Program-made: the position numbers and the translations under genes | In this document: positions 1 through 5,734 of the stretch, in pieces | How positions within the stretch are numbered: position 1 is the stretch's first letter | How the letters are laid out: every line of letters starts with the position of its first letter | Source of the DNA: Bacteroides sp. | Lineage (GTDB): Bacteria > Bacteroidota > Bacteroidia > Bacteroidales > SM23-62 | DNA: 9,120 nucleotides | Direction: 5' to 3' | NCBI GenBank assembly: GCA_030589965.1 | Contig: JAUUZM010000105.1 | Span: 1-9,120, forward strand | Notes under the pieces: model-generated | The model's input: the letters and a program-made list of their open reading frames with translations, nothing else | Databases searched by the model: none | Told to the model about the DNA's origin: nothing

Positions 1-696
1 CATCTTCCATCCGGAATTGCAATTGGAAACAACTTCAACAAGAGATAATCCTCTCTTAAGCTTTTGATTTTCAAATGCCTGTTTGATAGCCTTTTTGGCA
101 TTCCTGATATTTCCGGGCTTATGCACAGCCTGCCTCGTAATATAGTAGGTCCCAGGAAGTTGAGCGACAAGTTCAGATATTTTGATAGGATTTCCCATGG
201 TTTCAACATCTCTTCCGTAAGGTGAAGTAGAGGTCGGCATCCCTGCCAGGGTGGTCGGTGCCATTTGTCCACCTGTCATCCCGTAAATCCCGTTGTTTAT
301 AAAAATAATCGTGATGTTTTCACCCCTGTTACAGGCATGTATGGTTTCACCGGTTCCAATCGCTGCCAAATCTCCATCTCCCTGGTAAGTAAAGATATAC
401 TTATCAGGCATAATGCGCTTTAATCCAGTTGCTACTGCCGGAGCTCTTCCATGAGGTGCCTGGATCCAGTCCACATGCAGAAACTCATATGCCAGCACTG
501 AACAACCGACCGGGGCGACGCCAATGACGTCGGACTGAATGCCAAGTTCTTCAATGACCTGCGCCATTAGCTGGTGTACCACTCCATGGCCACATCCAGG
601 GCAGTAAGTCAGTAAATTATCAGTCATCAGGGGACTCTTCTCATAGACCAGGTTTTCCGGTTTTATGATCTGCTTCTGTATATCCTTCAGTTCCAT
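1..696 (-). CDS. 2-oxoacid:ferredoxin oxidoreductase, TPP-binding beta subunit (3' part missing)
   Basis: This is the thiamine pyrophosphate subunit of a cytoplasmic 2-oxoacid:ferredoxin oxidoreductase, which decarboxylates a 2-oxoacid to acyl-CoA while reducing ferredoxin. Translation from ATG at 696 gives 232 residues, open to the window edge. The cysteines expected to hold the catalytic-subunit [4Fe-4S] cluster are visible: Cys32 and Cys35 in YCPGCGHG, Cys65 in PVGCS and Cys226 in VSNCNSGW. The TPP/Mg motif is GDGD (106-109) followed by NN at 134-135 and then GIYGMTGGQ. Family members are only slightly longer, so probably a few tens of residues are missing. The gene starts two bases after the alpha-subunit stop (TGA-TC-ATG), which suggests translational coupling. 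A gamma subunit would be expected next, outside the window. Substrate (branched-chain 2-oxoacid, 2-oxoglutarate or other) cannot be fixed from sequence alone. Confidence 0.93.
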   Translation of the reverse strand, partial: MELKDIQKQIIKPENLVYEKSPLMTDNLLTYCPGCGHGVVHQLMAQVIEELGIQSDVIGVAPVGCSVLAYEFLHVDWIQAPHGRAPAVATGLKRIMPDKYIFTYQGDGDLAAIGTGETIHACNRGENITIIFINNGIYGMTGGQMAPTTLAGMPTSTSPYGRDVETMGNPIKISELVAQLPGTYYITRQAVHKPGNIRNAKKAIKQAFENQKLKRGLSLVEVVSNCNSGWKM

Positions 697-698
697 GA

Positions 699-1769
699 TC
701 AGTTTTTTACTATTTTTTCTTCAAGGGCGTCCAATACTTCCTGGGGCGAGTGGACCATTCCCCCGAAACGACCATAATGTTCTACGGGTACCTTCCCATT
801 CACCGCCAGACGAACGTCCTCAACCATCTGGCCTGTACTCATTTCAACGGCGAGTATTCCTTTCATTTTATCAGCCAATTCGTTTATTATCCCGGAAGGG
901 AAAGGATACAAAGTAATAGGCCTTAGAAGTCCAGCCTTTATTCCTTTATCACGAGCGAGCTGAATTGCTTTCTGGCAGATTCTAGCCGAGGAACCATATG
1001 CAACCATCAGATAATCTGCGTCTTCACATTCTATTTCCTCAAAGCGAACTTCCGATATCATTCGCTTATACTTTTCCTGGAGTTTTACGTTGTGGCGCTC
1101 CTGTTCCTCCGCCTGAAGATTGAGAGAGGTTATGACATTTCGCTCACGCTCGGGAGTTTTCCCGGTAGTGGCCCAGGACTGGTCAAACTCCGTAGCCCGG
1201 GGAATTTGTTCAAATAGCTCTACCTTTTCCATGATCTGACCGATCAACCCATCCGTCAGAAGCATAACCGGATTGCGGTATTTGAATGCCAGGTCGAAGC
1301 CAAGTTTCACAAAATCAGCCATTTCCTGAACGGAGGCCGGTGCAAGTACCAGCAGGTGATAATCCCCATGCCCTCCTCCTTTGGTGGACTGGAAATAATC
1401 TGCCTGGGAGGGCTGTATGGTTCCCAAACCGGGTCCGCCACGTACCACATTGGCAATGACACAGGGCAGTTCCGCACCTGCAATATAGGAGATGGCTTCC
1501 TGGTAAAGGGAAATTCCCGGACTTGAGGAACTGGTTATCACCTTTCTACCTGCTGAGGCTGCTCCAAATACCATATTAATCGCCGCTAATTCGCTTTCAG
1601 CCTGAAGGACGACCATGCCGGTACGTTCCTCAGGTTTTTCCAGCATCAGGTACTCCAGTACCTCAGATTGCGGAGTTATCGGATATCCGAAATAGGCATC
1701 TGCACCGGCCCTGATTGCAGCTTCTGCAATGGCTTCATTCCCCTTCAATAATCGAAGTTCTTTCTTCAT
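699..1769 (-). CDS. vorB: 2-oxoacid:ferredoxin oxidoreductase alpha subunit, VorB/KorA type
   Basis: This is the alpha subunit of the ferredoxin-dependent 2-oxoacid oxidoreductase encoded with the flanking genes. At 356 residues it has the length of stand-alone alpha subunits. Residues about 10-240 form the pyruvate:ferredoxin-oxidoreductase N-terminal (Pyr-type) domain, with GNEA (10-13), the hallmark YPITPQSE (29-36), the TSSSSPG segment (79-85) and RGGPGLG (110-116). Residues about 252-350 form the second domain (core II), starting YLMVAYGSSAR. The segment PSQADYFQSTKGGGHGDY resembles proteins annotated as the 2-ketoisovalerate (VorB) type, so the symbol is a best fit; 2-oxoglutarate (KorA) or a broad specificity remains possible. 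It lies 18 bases after the ferredoxin gene. An AAGGA overlapping that gene's stop is 15 bases from this ATG, too far to be a convincing ribosome site. Confidence 0.93.
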   Translation of the reverse strand: MKKELRLLKGNEAIAEAAIRAGADAYFGYPITPQSEVLEYLMLEKPEERTGMVVLQAESELAAINMVFGAASAGRKVITSSSSPGISLYQEAISYIAGAELPCVIANVVRGGPGLGTIQPSQADYFQSTKGGGHGDYHLLVLAPASVQEMADFVKLGFDLAFKYRNPVMLLTDGLIGQIMEKVELFEQIPRATEFDQSWATTGKTPERERNVITSLNLQAEEQERHNVKLQEKYKRMISEVRFEEIECEDADYLMVAYGSSARICQKAIQLARDKGIKAGLLRPITLYPFPSGIINELADKMKGILAVEMSTGQMVEDVRLAVNGKVPVEHYGRFGGMVHSPQEVLDALEEKIVKN

Positions 1770-1787
1770 TTGATTTTGATAATATCC

Positions 1788-2018
1788 TTATACTTCAACT
1801 TTCATCCGGTACACCGATATGACTCCATCGGGACATACAAGGCCGCAATTCATACAACCTGTACAATCTGCTGGATTTTCCATATAAGCAAAGTGATAAC
1901 CTTTTCCGTTCACTTTTCTCTCCATCCGGATAACGCTGGTAGGACAAGACTCTAAGCAGAGTTCGCAACCTTTGCATCGCTCAATATCAACTACAATCGC
2001 TCCTCGTTGCTTAGCCAT
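1788..2018 (-). CDS. 2x[4Fe-4S] ferredoxin-like (delta) subunit of the oxidoreductase
   Basis: This small 76-residue protein is a bacterial-type dicluster ferredoxin that should carry electrons out of the oxidoreductase towards free ferredoxin. Two complete cysteine motifs are visible: Cys15, 18, 21 and 25 (CKGCELCLESCP) and Cys52, 55, 58 and 62 (CTGCMNCGLVCP). Each has the Cx2Cx2Cx3CP pattern that binds a low-potential [4Fe-4S] cluster, with a cluster from each motif shared across the pseudo-twofold fold. There is no signal peptide, so it is cytoplasmic. Its place directly before the alpha and beta genes marks it as the delta subunit of the complex rather than a free ferredoxin. The upstream 97-base gap holds a palindrome and a possible promoter, so transcription may restart here within the longer minus-strand cluster. 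Confidence 0.93.
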   Translation of the reverse strand: MAKQRGAIVVDIERCKGCELCLESCPTSVIRMERKVNGKGYHFAYMENPADCTGCMNCGLVCPDGVISVYRMKVEV

Positions 2019-2049
2019 ATGAGATGTATGTTTTTGGCATTAAAACAAT

Positions 2050-2057
2050 CAAAAATA
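2050..2057 (-). promoter_or_regulatory. Candidate Bacteroidota -7 element before the ferredoxin gene
   Basis: Read on the minus strand this is TATTTTTG, a full match to the TAnnTTTG element of the primary Bacteroidota sigma factor. It would place the transcription start near 2045, leaving a leader of about 27 bases before the ferredoxin ATG. No TTTG is found at the -33 distance. The region is AT-rich, so a chance match is quite possible. Confidence 0.3.
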
Positions 2058-2091
2058 ATAATTCTATTTAACTCTTGGGCCGCGTAGGGCA

Positions 2092-2103
2092 TGATAATTA
2101 TCA
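2092..2103. promoter_or_regulatory. Palindrome TGATAATTATCA, FNR/CRP-like candidate operator
   Basis: This is a perfect 12-bp palindrome, 12 bases past the aminotransferase stop and 74 bases before the ferredoxin start. It has the TGAT-N4-ATCA core of FNR-type sites (TTGAT-N4-ATCAA), matching 8 of the 10 defined bases. It differs by one base from the palindrome at 5602-5613. It has no loop and no following T-run, so it is not a rho-independent terminator. Function is inferred from sequence and position only. Confidence 0.4.
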
Positions 2104-2115
2104 CTTTCACTGGTG

Positions 2116-3438
2116 TTATGAAGCAGGATGATCTTTTTGGAATTTTTGTAAACGTTTCTCCAATAGTGACATCTGATCCAGTTTCACCTGTGATACGCAG
2201 GCTCTGAGACCTTCTTTTCTGTCACTCCCGGTAATTTCCAGTGTTATTGAAGAAATGCCGTAATAGAGCATTTCTCTCAACAGATCTGCACCACCGAACC
2301 CGGGATAGCTGAAAGTAAAAAAGAATCCATCTGCCAGTTCAAGATCAATATCTTTGTCATAGACCATGGAGAATCCATTATTCAGGAAAAGTTTTTTCAT
2401 GATCCGGGCACGCTCAGCATATTCCCTGACGTTTTCCAGGATATTAAACTTTCCATCATTGGCTGCCTTGAGTATAGCAGCAAGGGCATACTGGGCAGAA
2501 TGGCTGGTGCCGGCCGAAAGAGCGTAAAGAGCCCCGTAGATCATGGAATGTCCGAAGTTGTCGGAGGTATAATACCTGAGAAGATCTGGATATCTCCGGT
2601 TGAAAAGGTGGTCAGACATGACCATCATTCCGATTCGCTGTCCGGCGTAAGAAAATAATTTGGAGCTGGAGATCAGGAGAATGTAATTATCGGTATACCT
2701 GGCCACTGTGCTCTGAAAGGGAGGTTTACCTGGTACTGAAAGGTCTTTGCGGAAGTCCATTCCGAAATAAGCCAGGTCCTCGATGACGACCACATCGTAT
2801 TCATAGGCCAGCTCGCCTATAGTTTTAAGTTCTTCTTCAGTAAAACATATCCAGGAGGGATTATTCGGATTGGAATACAAAATAGTTGAAACGAGTCCTG
2901 TATCCAGGTGCTCCCTCATCTTAGCCTCCAATTTATCCCCACGGTAATTGTAGACATCAAATGTCCGGAAAGAATGTCCAAGGACTATGCATTGCTGCTT
3001 CTGAACCGGAAATCCAGGGTCAAGGAAGAGGGTACCTTCCCGGTTATGAGCATTCCGGTTGGCCACCATGAAGGAAGCTATACTTCCCTGCATGCTTCCA
3101 ACCGTCGGGATACAGGATGCCGGGGCAACATCCAGATCAAGGAAAAGTTTTACAAAACGAGAGACCTCATACTTGAATTCCGGGATCCCTTCTATATTGG
3201 CATATTTTGATGCCACCCCATTTTTAAGTGCCTGGATTTCGGCTTCTGTCCCAACGGCTGCCGGCTCCAGACCGGGAACACCCATCTCCATCCGTATAAA
3301 TTTCTCCCCGCTGACTTCCTGGATACCGTTCACAAGCTTCACAACCTCCCTGATCTTGGCCTCGCCCAGGTTAGAGATTCCCAACTCCCTGATCTTTGAA
3401 TCCACCACATCGGGATTAACAACTGCGTTCTTTTTCAT
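2116..3438 (-). CDS. PLP-dependent aminotransferase, class I/II (fold type I)
   Basis: This 440-residue cytoplasmic aminotransferase would transfer an amino group, typically to 2-oxoglutarate, and release a 2-oxoacid. The catalytic core is intact: SSSK with the Schiff-base Lys260, followed eight residues later by the phosphate-binding Arg268 (KLFSYAGQRIG). Also visible are the cofactor-ring Asp221 and Tyr224 (IEDLAY), Asn193 in SNPNNPS, and a probable substrate-carboxylate Arg412 (GLRACVS). The usual NPTG turn reads NPSW (193-196), which is atypical. The gene sits 36 bases after the acyl-CoA synthetase gene and before the oxidoreductase genes, so its likely job is to feed 2-oxoacids to that enzyme. 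Whether it prefers branched-chain, aromatic or other amino acids cannot be told. The ATG at 3438 has no clear Shine-Dalgarno site, as is common in Bacteroidota. It could instead be biosynthetic. Confidence 0.9.
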   Translation of the reverse strand: MKKNAVVNPDVVDSKIRELGISNLGEAKIREVVKLVNGIQEVSGEKFIRMEMGVPGLEPAAVGTEAEIQALKNGVASKYANIEGIPEFKYEVSRFVKLFLDLDVAPASCIPTVGSMQGSIASFMVANRNAHNREGTLFLDPGFPVQKQQCIVLGHSFRTFDVYNYRGDKLEAKMREHLDTGLVSTILYSNPNNPSWICFTEEELKTIGELAYEYDVVVIEDLAYFGMDFRKDLSVPGKPPFQSTVARYTDNYILLISSSKLFSYAGQRIGMMVMSDHLFNRRYPDLLRYYTSDNFGHSMIYGALYALSAGTSHSAQYALAAILKAANDGKFNILENVREYAERARIMKKLFLNNGFSMVYDKDIDLELADGFFFTFSYPGFGGADLLREMLYYGISSITLEITGSDRKEGLRACVSQVKLDQMSLLEKRLQKFQKDHPAS

Positions 3439-3474
3439 TTCAAGATTTCTGGTTTTAGTAATTTCTTTGTCGTA

Positions 3475-5547
3475 CTACCTTGTTTCTATGCGGATCCTTG
3501 CATCCACTGCCATGATAACGTCTTTTTTACCCAGCAGGGGGTTTAAATCCATTTCGGCAATCTCGGGAGCTGTTTCCACTAATTGGGATACCCGCAGGAG
3601 AATGTCTGCCCAGGCATGTTCATCAACTCCTTCCTCACCCCTGATCCCTTCAATAATAGCATAGCTTTTAAGTTGCCTGATCATTCCGAGTGCTTCCTCC
3701 AGGGTAAGGGGAGCCAGTCCGCCCTGAACATCCCTCATTGCCTCAACGAAAATCCCACCCATGCCACAAAGTACCAGGTGTCCGAATTTACCTTCACGTT
3801 TGGCCCCTGAAAACAACTCCATACCGGATAGCATGGGTTGAATCAGGATGGCTACCGTATTTGGGATTTGAATCATTCTTTCGAATTCTTCTGCCACCCT
3901 TTCGGGGGAAGTGATGTTTAGCACCACCCCAGCCACATCGGATTTATGAACTGGTCCGACCACCTTCAGTACGAGCGGAAAACCAAGTTCCTCAGATTTG
4001 ATTACGGCATCTGCCTTTGTATTGACGACGGCCTCCCGGGTACGGGGGATGCCAGCAGCATCCAGCAGCTCCTGTACAGGTCCAGGTCCAAGATATCCAT
4101 CGGTACATCTTTTAAGCACCTCGTCAATAACCTCACGGATCTTTATTACACTAACCAGTTTAGGAGCCTTTTCCCGGACTTTCATAAAGGGGGAATTATA
4201 CACTTTGGAAATTGCTCTGCCAAGCCTGACTTCATCAGGAAAATTAATTCTTCCCAGGGATATGAATTCTTCTATCTCTTCCCTGGCATTGACAATGGAA
4301 GGAAGGACCGGGTAAATGGGTTTCCGGCAGGATTTCATCTTCCCGTCAAGGGTACGGTATACATCATTTACAGGGAAGAGTCCGGGCGTACCAAAAATCA
4401 CAATCATACCATCTATCTCCTCAAACTCCTTCTCACAGTAATCAATAACAGTTCCCAGTTGCTCAGCTGTACCGGTTGCCAATATATCTATAGGATTCGC
4501 AACAGATGATCCGGGGTAAAGCTTCTCCAATAGTTCTTCTGCTTTAGGACCATCGATGGCAGGTACCTCCATCCCACCTACGGAAAGTACATCGCAAAGC
4601 ATTACTGCGGGTCCGCCCGCATGGGTAATGACGGCCATCCGTTTCCCCTCCAATTCCCTGTGCTGGAAAACTGAGGCAACGGCAACCAATTCCTCCCGGC
4701 TGCTGCAACGTATGATACCTGCCTTTGCCATTAATGCATCCACTGCGGCATCCGGTGTCGCCAGGGCCCCGGTATGGGATGAAGCCGCCCGGCTGCCGGC
4801 TTCAGTAATGCCCGACTTAATGGCTGCAATTTTGCATCCTTTTCTATGCAGGGACAAAGCGTGCTTTAAAAGCAGTCCCGGTTTTTCGATCGTTTCAAGA
4901 TACAGAAGGATCACCCTGCTGCTGCTCTCAGGATCAAAGCACTCATCGAGATGGGCCAGCACATCCTCCACTCCGGTCTGGGCACTGTTGCCAACTGAGT
5001 ACACGGAGGAGAATGTGAGTCCATTAGGAATACCGGCTTCCATGATGAAAACAGCCGTTGCCCCTGAACCGGATATAAAATCGCAACCCCGGGGATCCAG
5101 TTTTGGAATGGGACTCGTAAAAACACCCTGGTAAACCGGGTTAATGACGCCAATGCAATTGGGACCGATTAAAGAACCCCTCACTGAGTTTACAACTTCA
5201 GTAATTTTTTGTTCCAATATTCTTCCCTCTTCCCCTTCCTCAGCAAATCCTGCCGATAGTATGATAAATCCTTTGCAGCCTTTATTCCTGGCCAGGACTT
5301 CAATCGTTTCAAGACAGAAACGGGCGGCGATGGCAAGAATAGCCAGGTCAATTTCCGGTAGAGAGCCGACATCGGGATGGCATTTGATCCCCTGAACACT
5401 TTTCTCCCTTGGATTTACAACATAAATTTCTCCTGAAAAATTCCCTTCCAGTAGGTTCTGAAGGATCTTCCCTCCCGGCTTATGAAGATTATTTGATCCT
5501 CCGATTACTGCAATACTGTTTGGCTGAACAAGTTCCCTGGAAAGCAT
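3475..5547 (-). CDS. Acetate/acyl-CoA ligase, ADP-forming, fused alpha-beta (NDP-forming acyl-CoA synthetase family)
   Basis: This cytoplasmic enzyme converts acyl-CoA, ADP and phosphate into a free acid, CoA and ATP, conserving energy by substrate-level phosphorylation. At 690 residues it has the full length of the single-chain form. Domains in order are: CoA-binding Rossmann domain (about 6-135, with IAVIGGSNN and GPNCIGVINP), two succinyl-CoA-ligase-like flavodoxin-type domains (about 150-290 and 300-450), and an ATP-grasp domain (about 485-690). His258 in SSHTGA is the phosphorylated catalytic histidine, and Glu218 in LYLET is the probable stabilising acid. His534 in VHKSD matches the second, phosphate-shuttling histidine of the archaeal enzymes. 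It is the first gene of the minus-strand cluster and diverges from the secreted-protein gene. Acetyl-CoA is the default substrate, but the neighbouring genes suggest branched or other acyl-CoAs could also be used. A protein-acetyltransferase (Pat-like) fusion is excluded because no GNAT domain is present. Confidence 0.92.
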   Translation of the reverse strand: MLSRELVQPNSIAVIGGSNNLHKPGGKILQNLLEGNFSGEIYVVNPREKSVQGIKCHPDVGSLPEIDLAILAIAARFCLETIEVLARNKGCKGFIILSAGFAEEGEEGRILEQKITEVVNSVRGSLIGPNCIGVINPVYQGVFTSPIPKLDPRGCDFISGSGATAVFIMEAGIPNGLTFSSVYSVGNSAQTGVEDVLAHLDECFDPESSSRVILLYLETIEKPGLLLKHALSLHRKGCKIAAIKSGITEAGSRAASSHTGALATPDAAVDALMAKAGIIRCSSREELVAVASVFQHRELEGKRMAVITHAGGPAVMLCDVLSVGGMEVPAIDGPKAEELLEKLYPGSSVANPIDILATGTAEQLGTVIDYCEKEFEEIDGMIVIFGTPGLFPVNDVYRTLDGKMKSCRKPIYPVLPSIVNAREEIEEFISLGRINFPDEVRLGRAISKVYNSPFMKVREKAPKLVSVIKIREVIDEVLKRCTDGYLGPGPVQELLDAAGIPRTREAVVNTKADAVIKSEELGFPLVLKVVGPVHKSDVAGVVLNITSPERVAEEFERMIQIPNTVAILIQPMLSGMELFSGAKREGKFGHLVLCGMGGIFVEAMRDVQGGLAPLTLEEALGMIRQLKSYAIIEGIRGEEGVDEHAWADILLRVSQLVETAPEIAEMDLNPLLGKKDVIMAVDARIRIETR

Positions 5548-5570
5548 ATGAGTCTCTCGATTAGTTTGAA

Positions 5571-5578
5571 CAAATTTA
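5571..5578 (-). promoter_or_regulatory. Candidate Bacteroidota -7 element for the acyl-CoA ligase gene
   Basis: The minus-strand reading is TAAATTTG, an exact TAnnTTTG match 23 bases before the ligase ATG. A start near 5566 would give a leader of about 18 bases. No TTTG is seen at the -33 position. Instead the palindrome at 5602-5613 is centred about 41-42 bases upstream of that inferred start. The assignment rests on motif and spacing only. Confidence 0.38.
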
Positions 5579-5601
5579 AAAAATCACAGCATTAACTGCG
5601 C

Positions 5602-5613
5602 TGATAAATATCA
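5602..5613. promoter_or_regulatory. Palindrome TGATAAATATCA, FNR/CRP-like candidate operator
   Basis: Arms TGATA and TATCA flank a central AA. With its flanks, the minus-strand reading TTGATATTTATCAG fits TTGAT-N4-ATCAA at 9 of 10 defined bases. It lies in the 187-base divergent gap, 54 bases before the ligase start and 121 bases before the start of the secreted-protein gene, so it could affect either. The palindrome at 2092-2103 differs from it by one base. Confidence 0.42.
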
Positions 5614-5734
5614 ATGTTAAAGAACAGTTGATCTGATAAGTTTTTTATACAAGTGTGGGTAATTCCGGATTCATGGATTATTTTTATATTTTCATTGTCT
5701 GGTATTCTGTTCATAGTTTGATATTCTGATAAAA

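Noticed and set aside
665..916. 83-codon plus-strand frame over the beta/alpha subunit junction
   Set aside because: It overlaps the conserved C-terminus of the alpha subunit and the start of the beta subunit, so it is a shadow frame.
1776..1787. TTGATAATATCC between the ferredoxin and alpha genes, resembling the FNR-like palindromes
   Set aside because: It lacks the N4 spacing and the second ATCA arm, and lies in an 18-base gap inside the operon, so it is not counted as a third site.
3059..3664. 201-codon open frame on the plus strand
   Set aside because: It lies antisense across the start of the aminotransferase and the end of the acyl-CoA ligase, both of which have intact motifs. The translation is low-complexity, serine-rich and matches no known domain.
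3946..4509. 187-codon open frame on the plus strand
   Set aside because: It is antisense inside the acyl-CoA ligase ATP-grasp and ligase domains, and no motif or independent start signal was seen.
4556..5134. 192-codon open frame on the plus strand
   Set aside because: It is entirely antisense to the acyl-CoA ligase, including the His258 region. Its composition is that expected from reading a conserved gene backwards.
5565..5574. Short inverted repeat TTTGAACAAA overlapping the candidate -7 element
   Set aside because: The arms are only four bases in AT-rich DNA, and there is no second copy near another gene of the cluster, so chance is the simplest explanation.
5714..5734. Alternative upstream start for the 713-residue protein
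   Set aside because: An in-frame TAG at 5714-5716 with no ATG, GTG or TTG between it and 5735 leaves the GTG as the only reasonable start.
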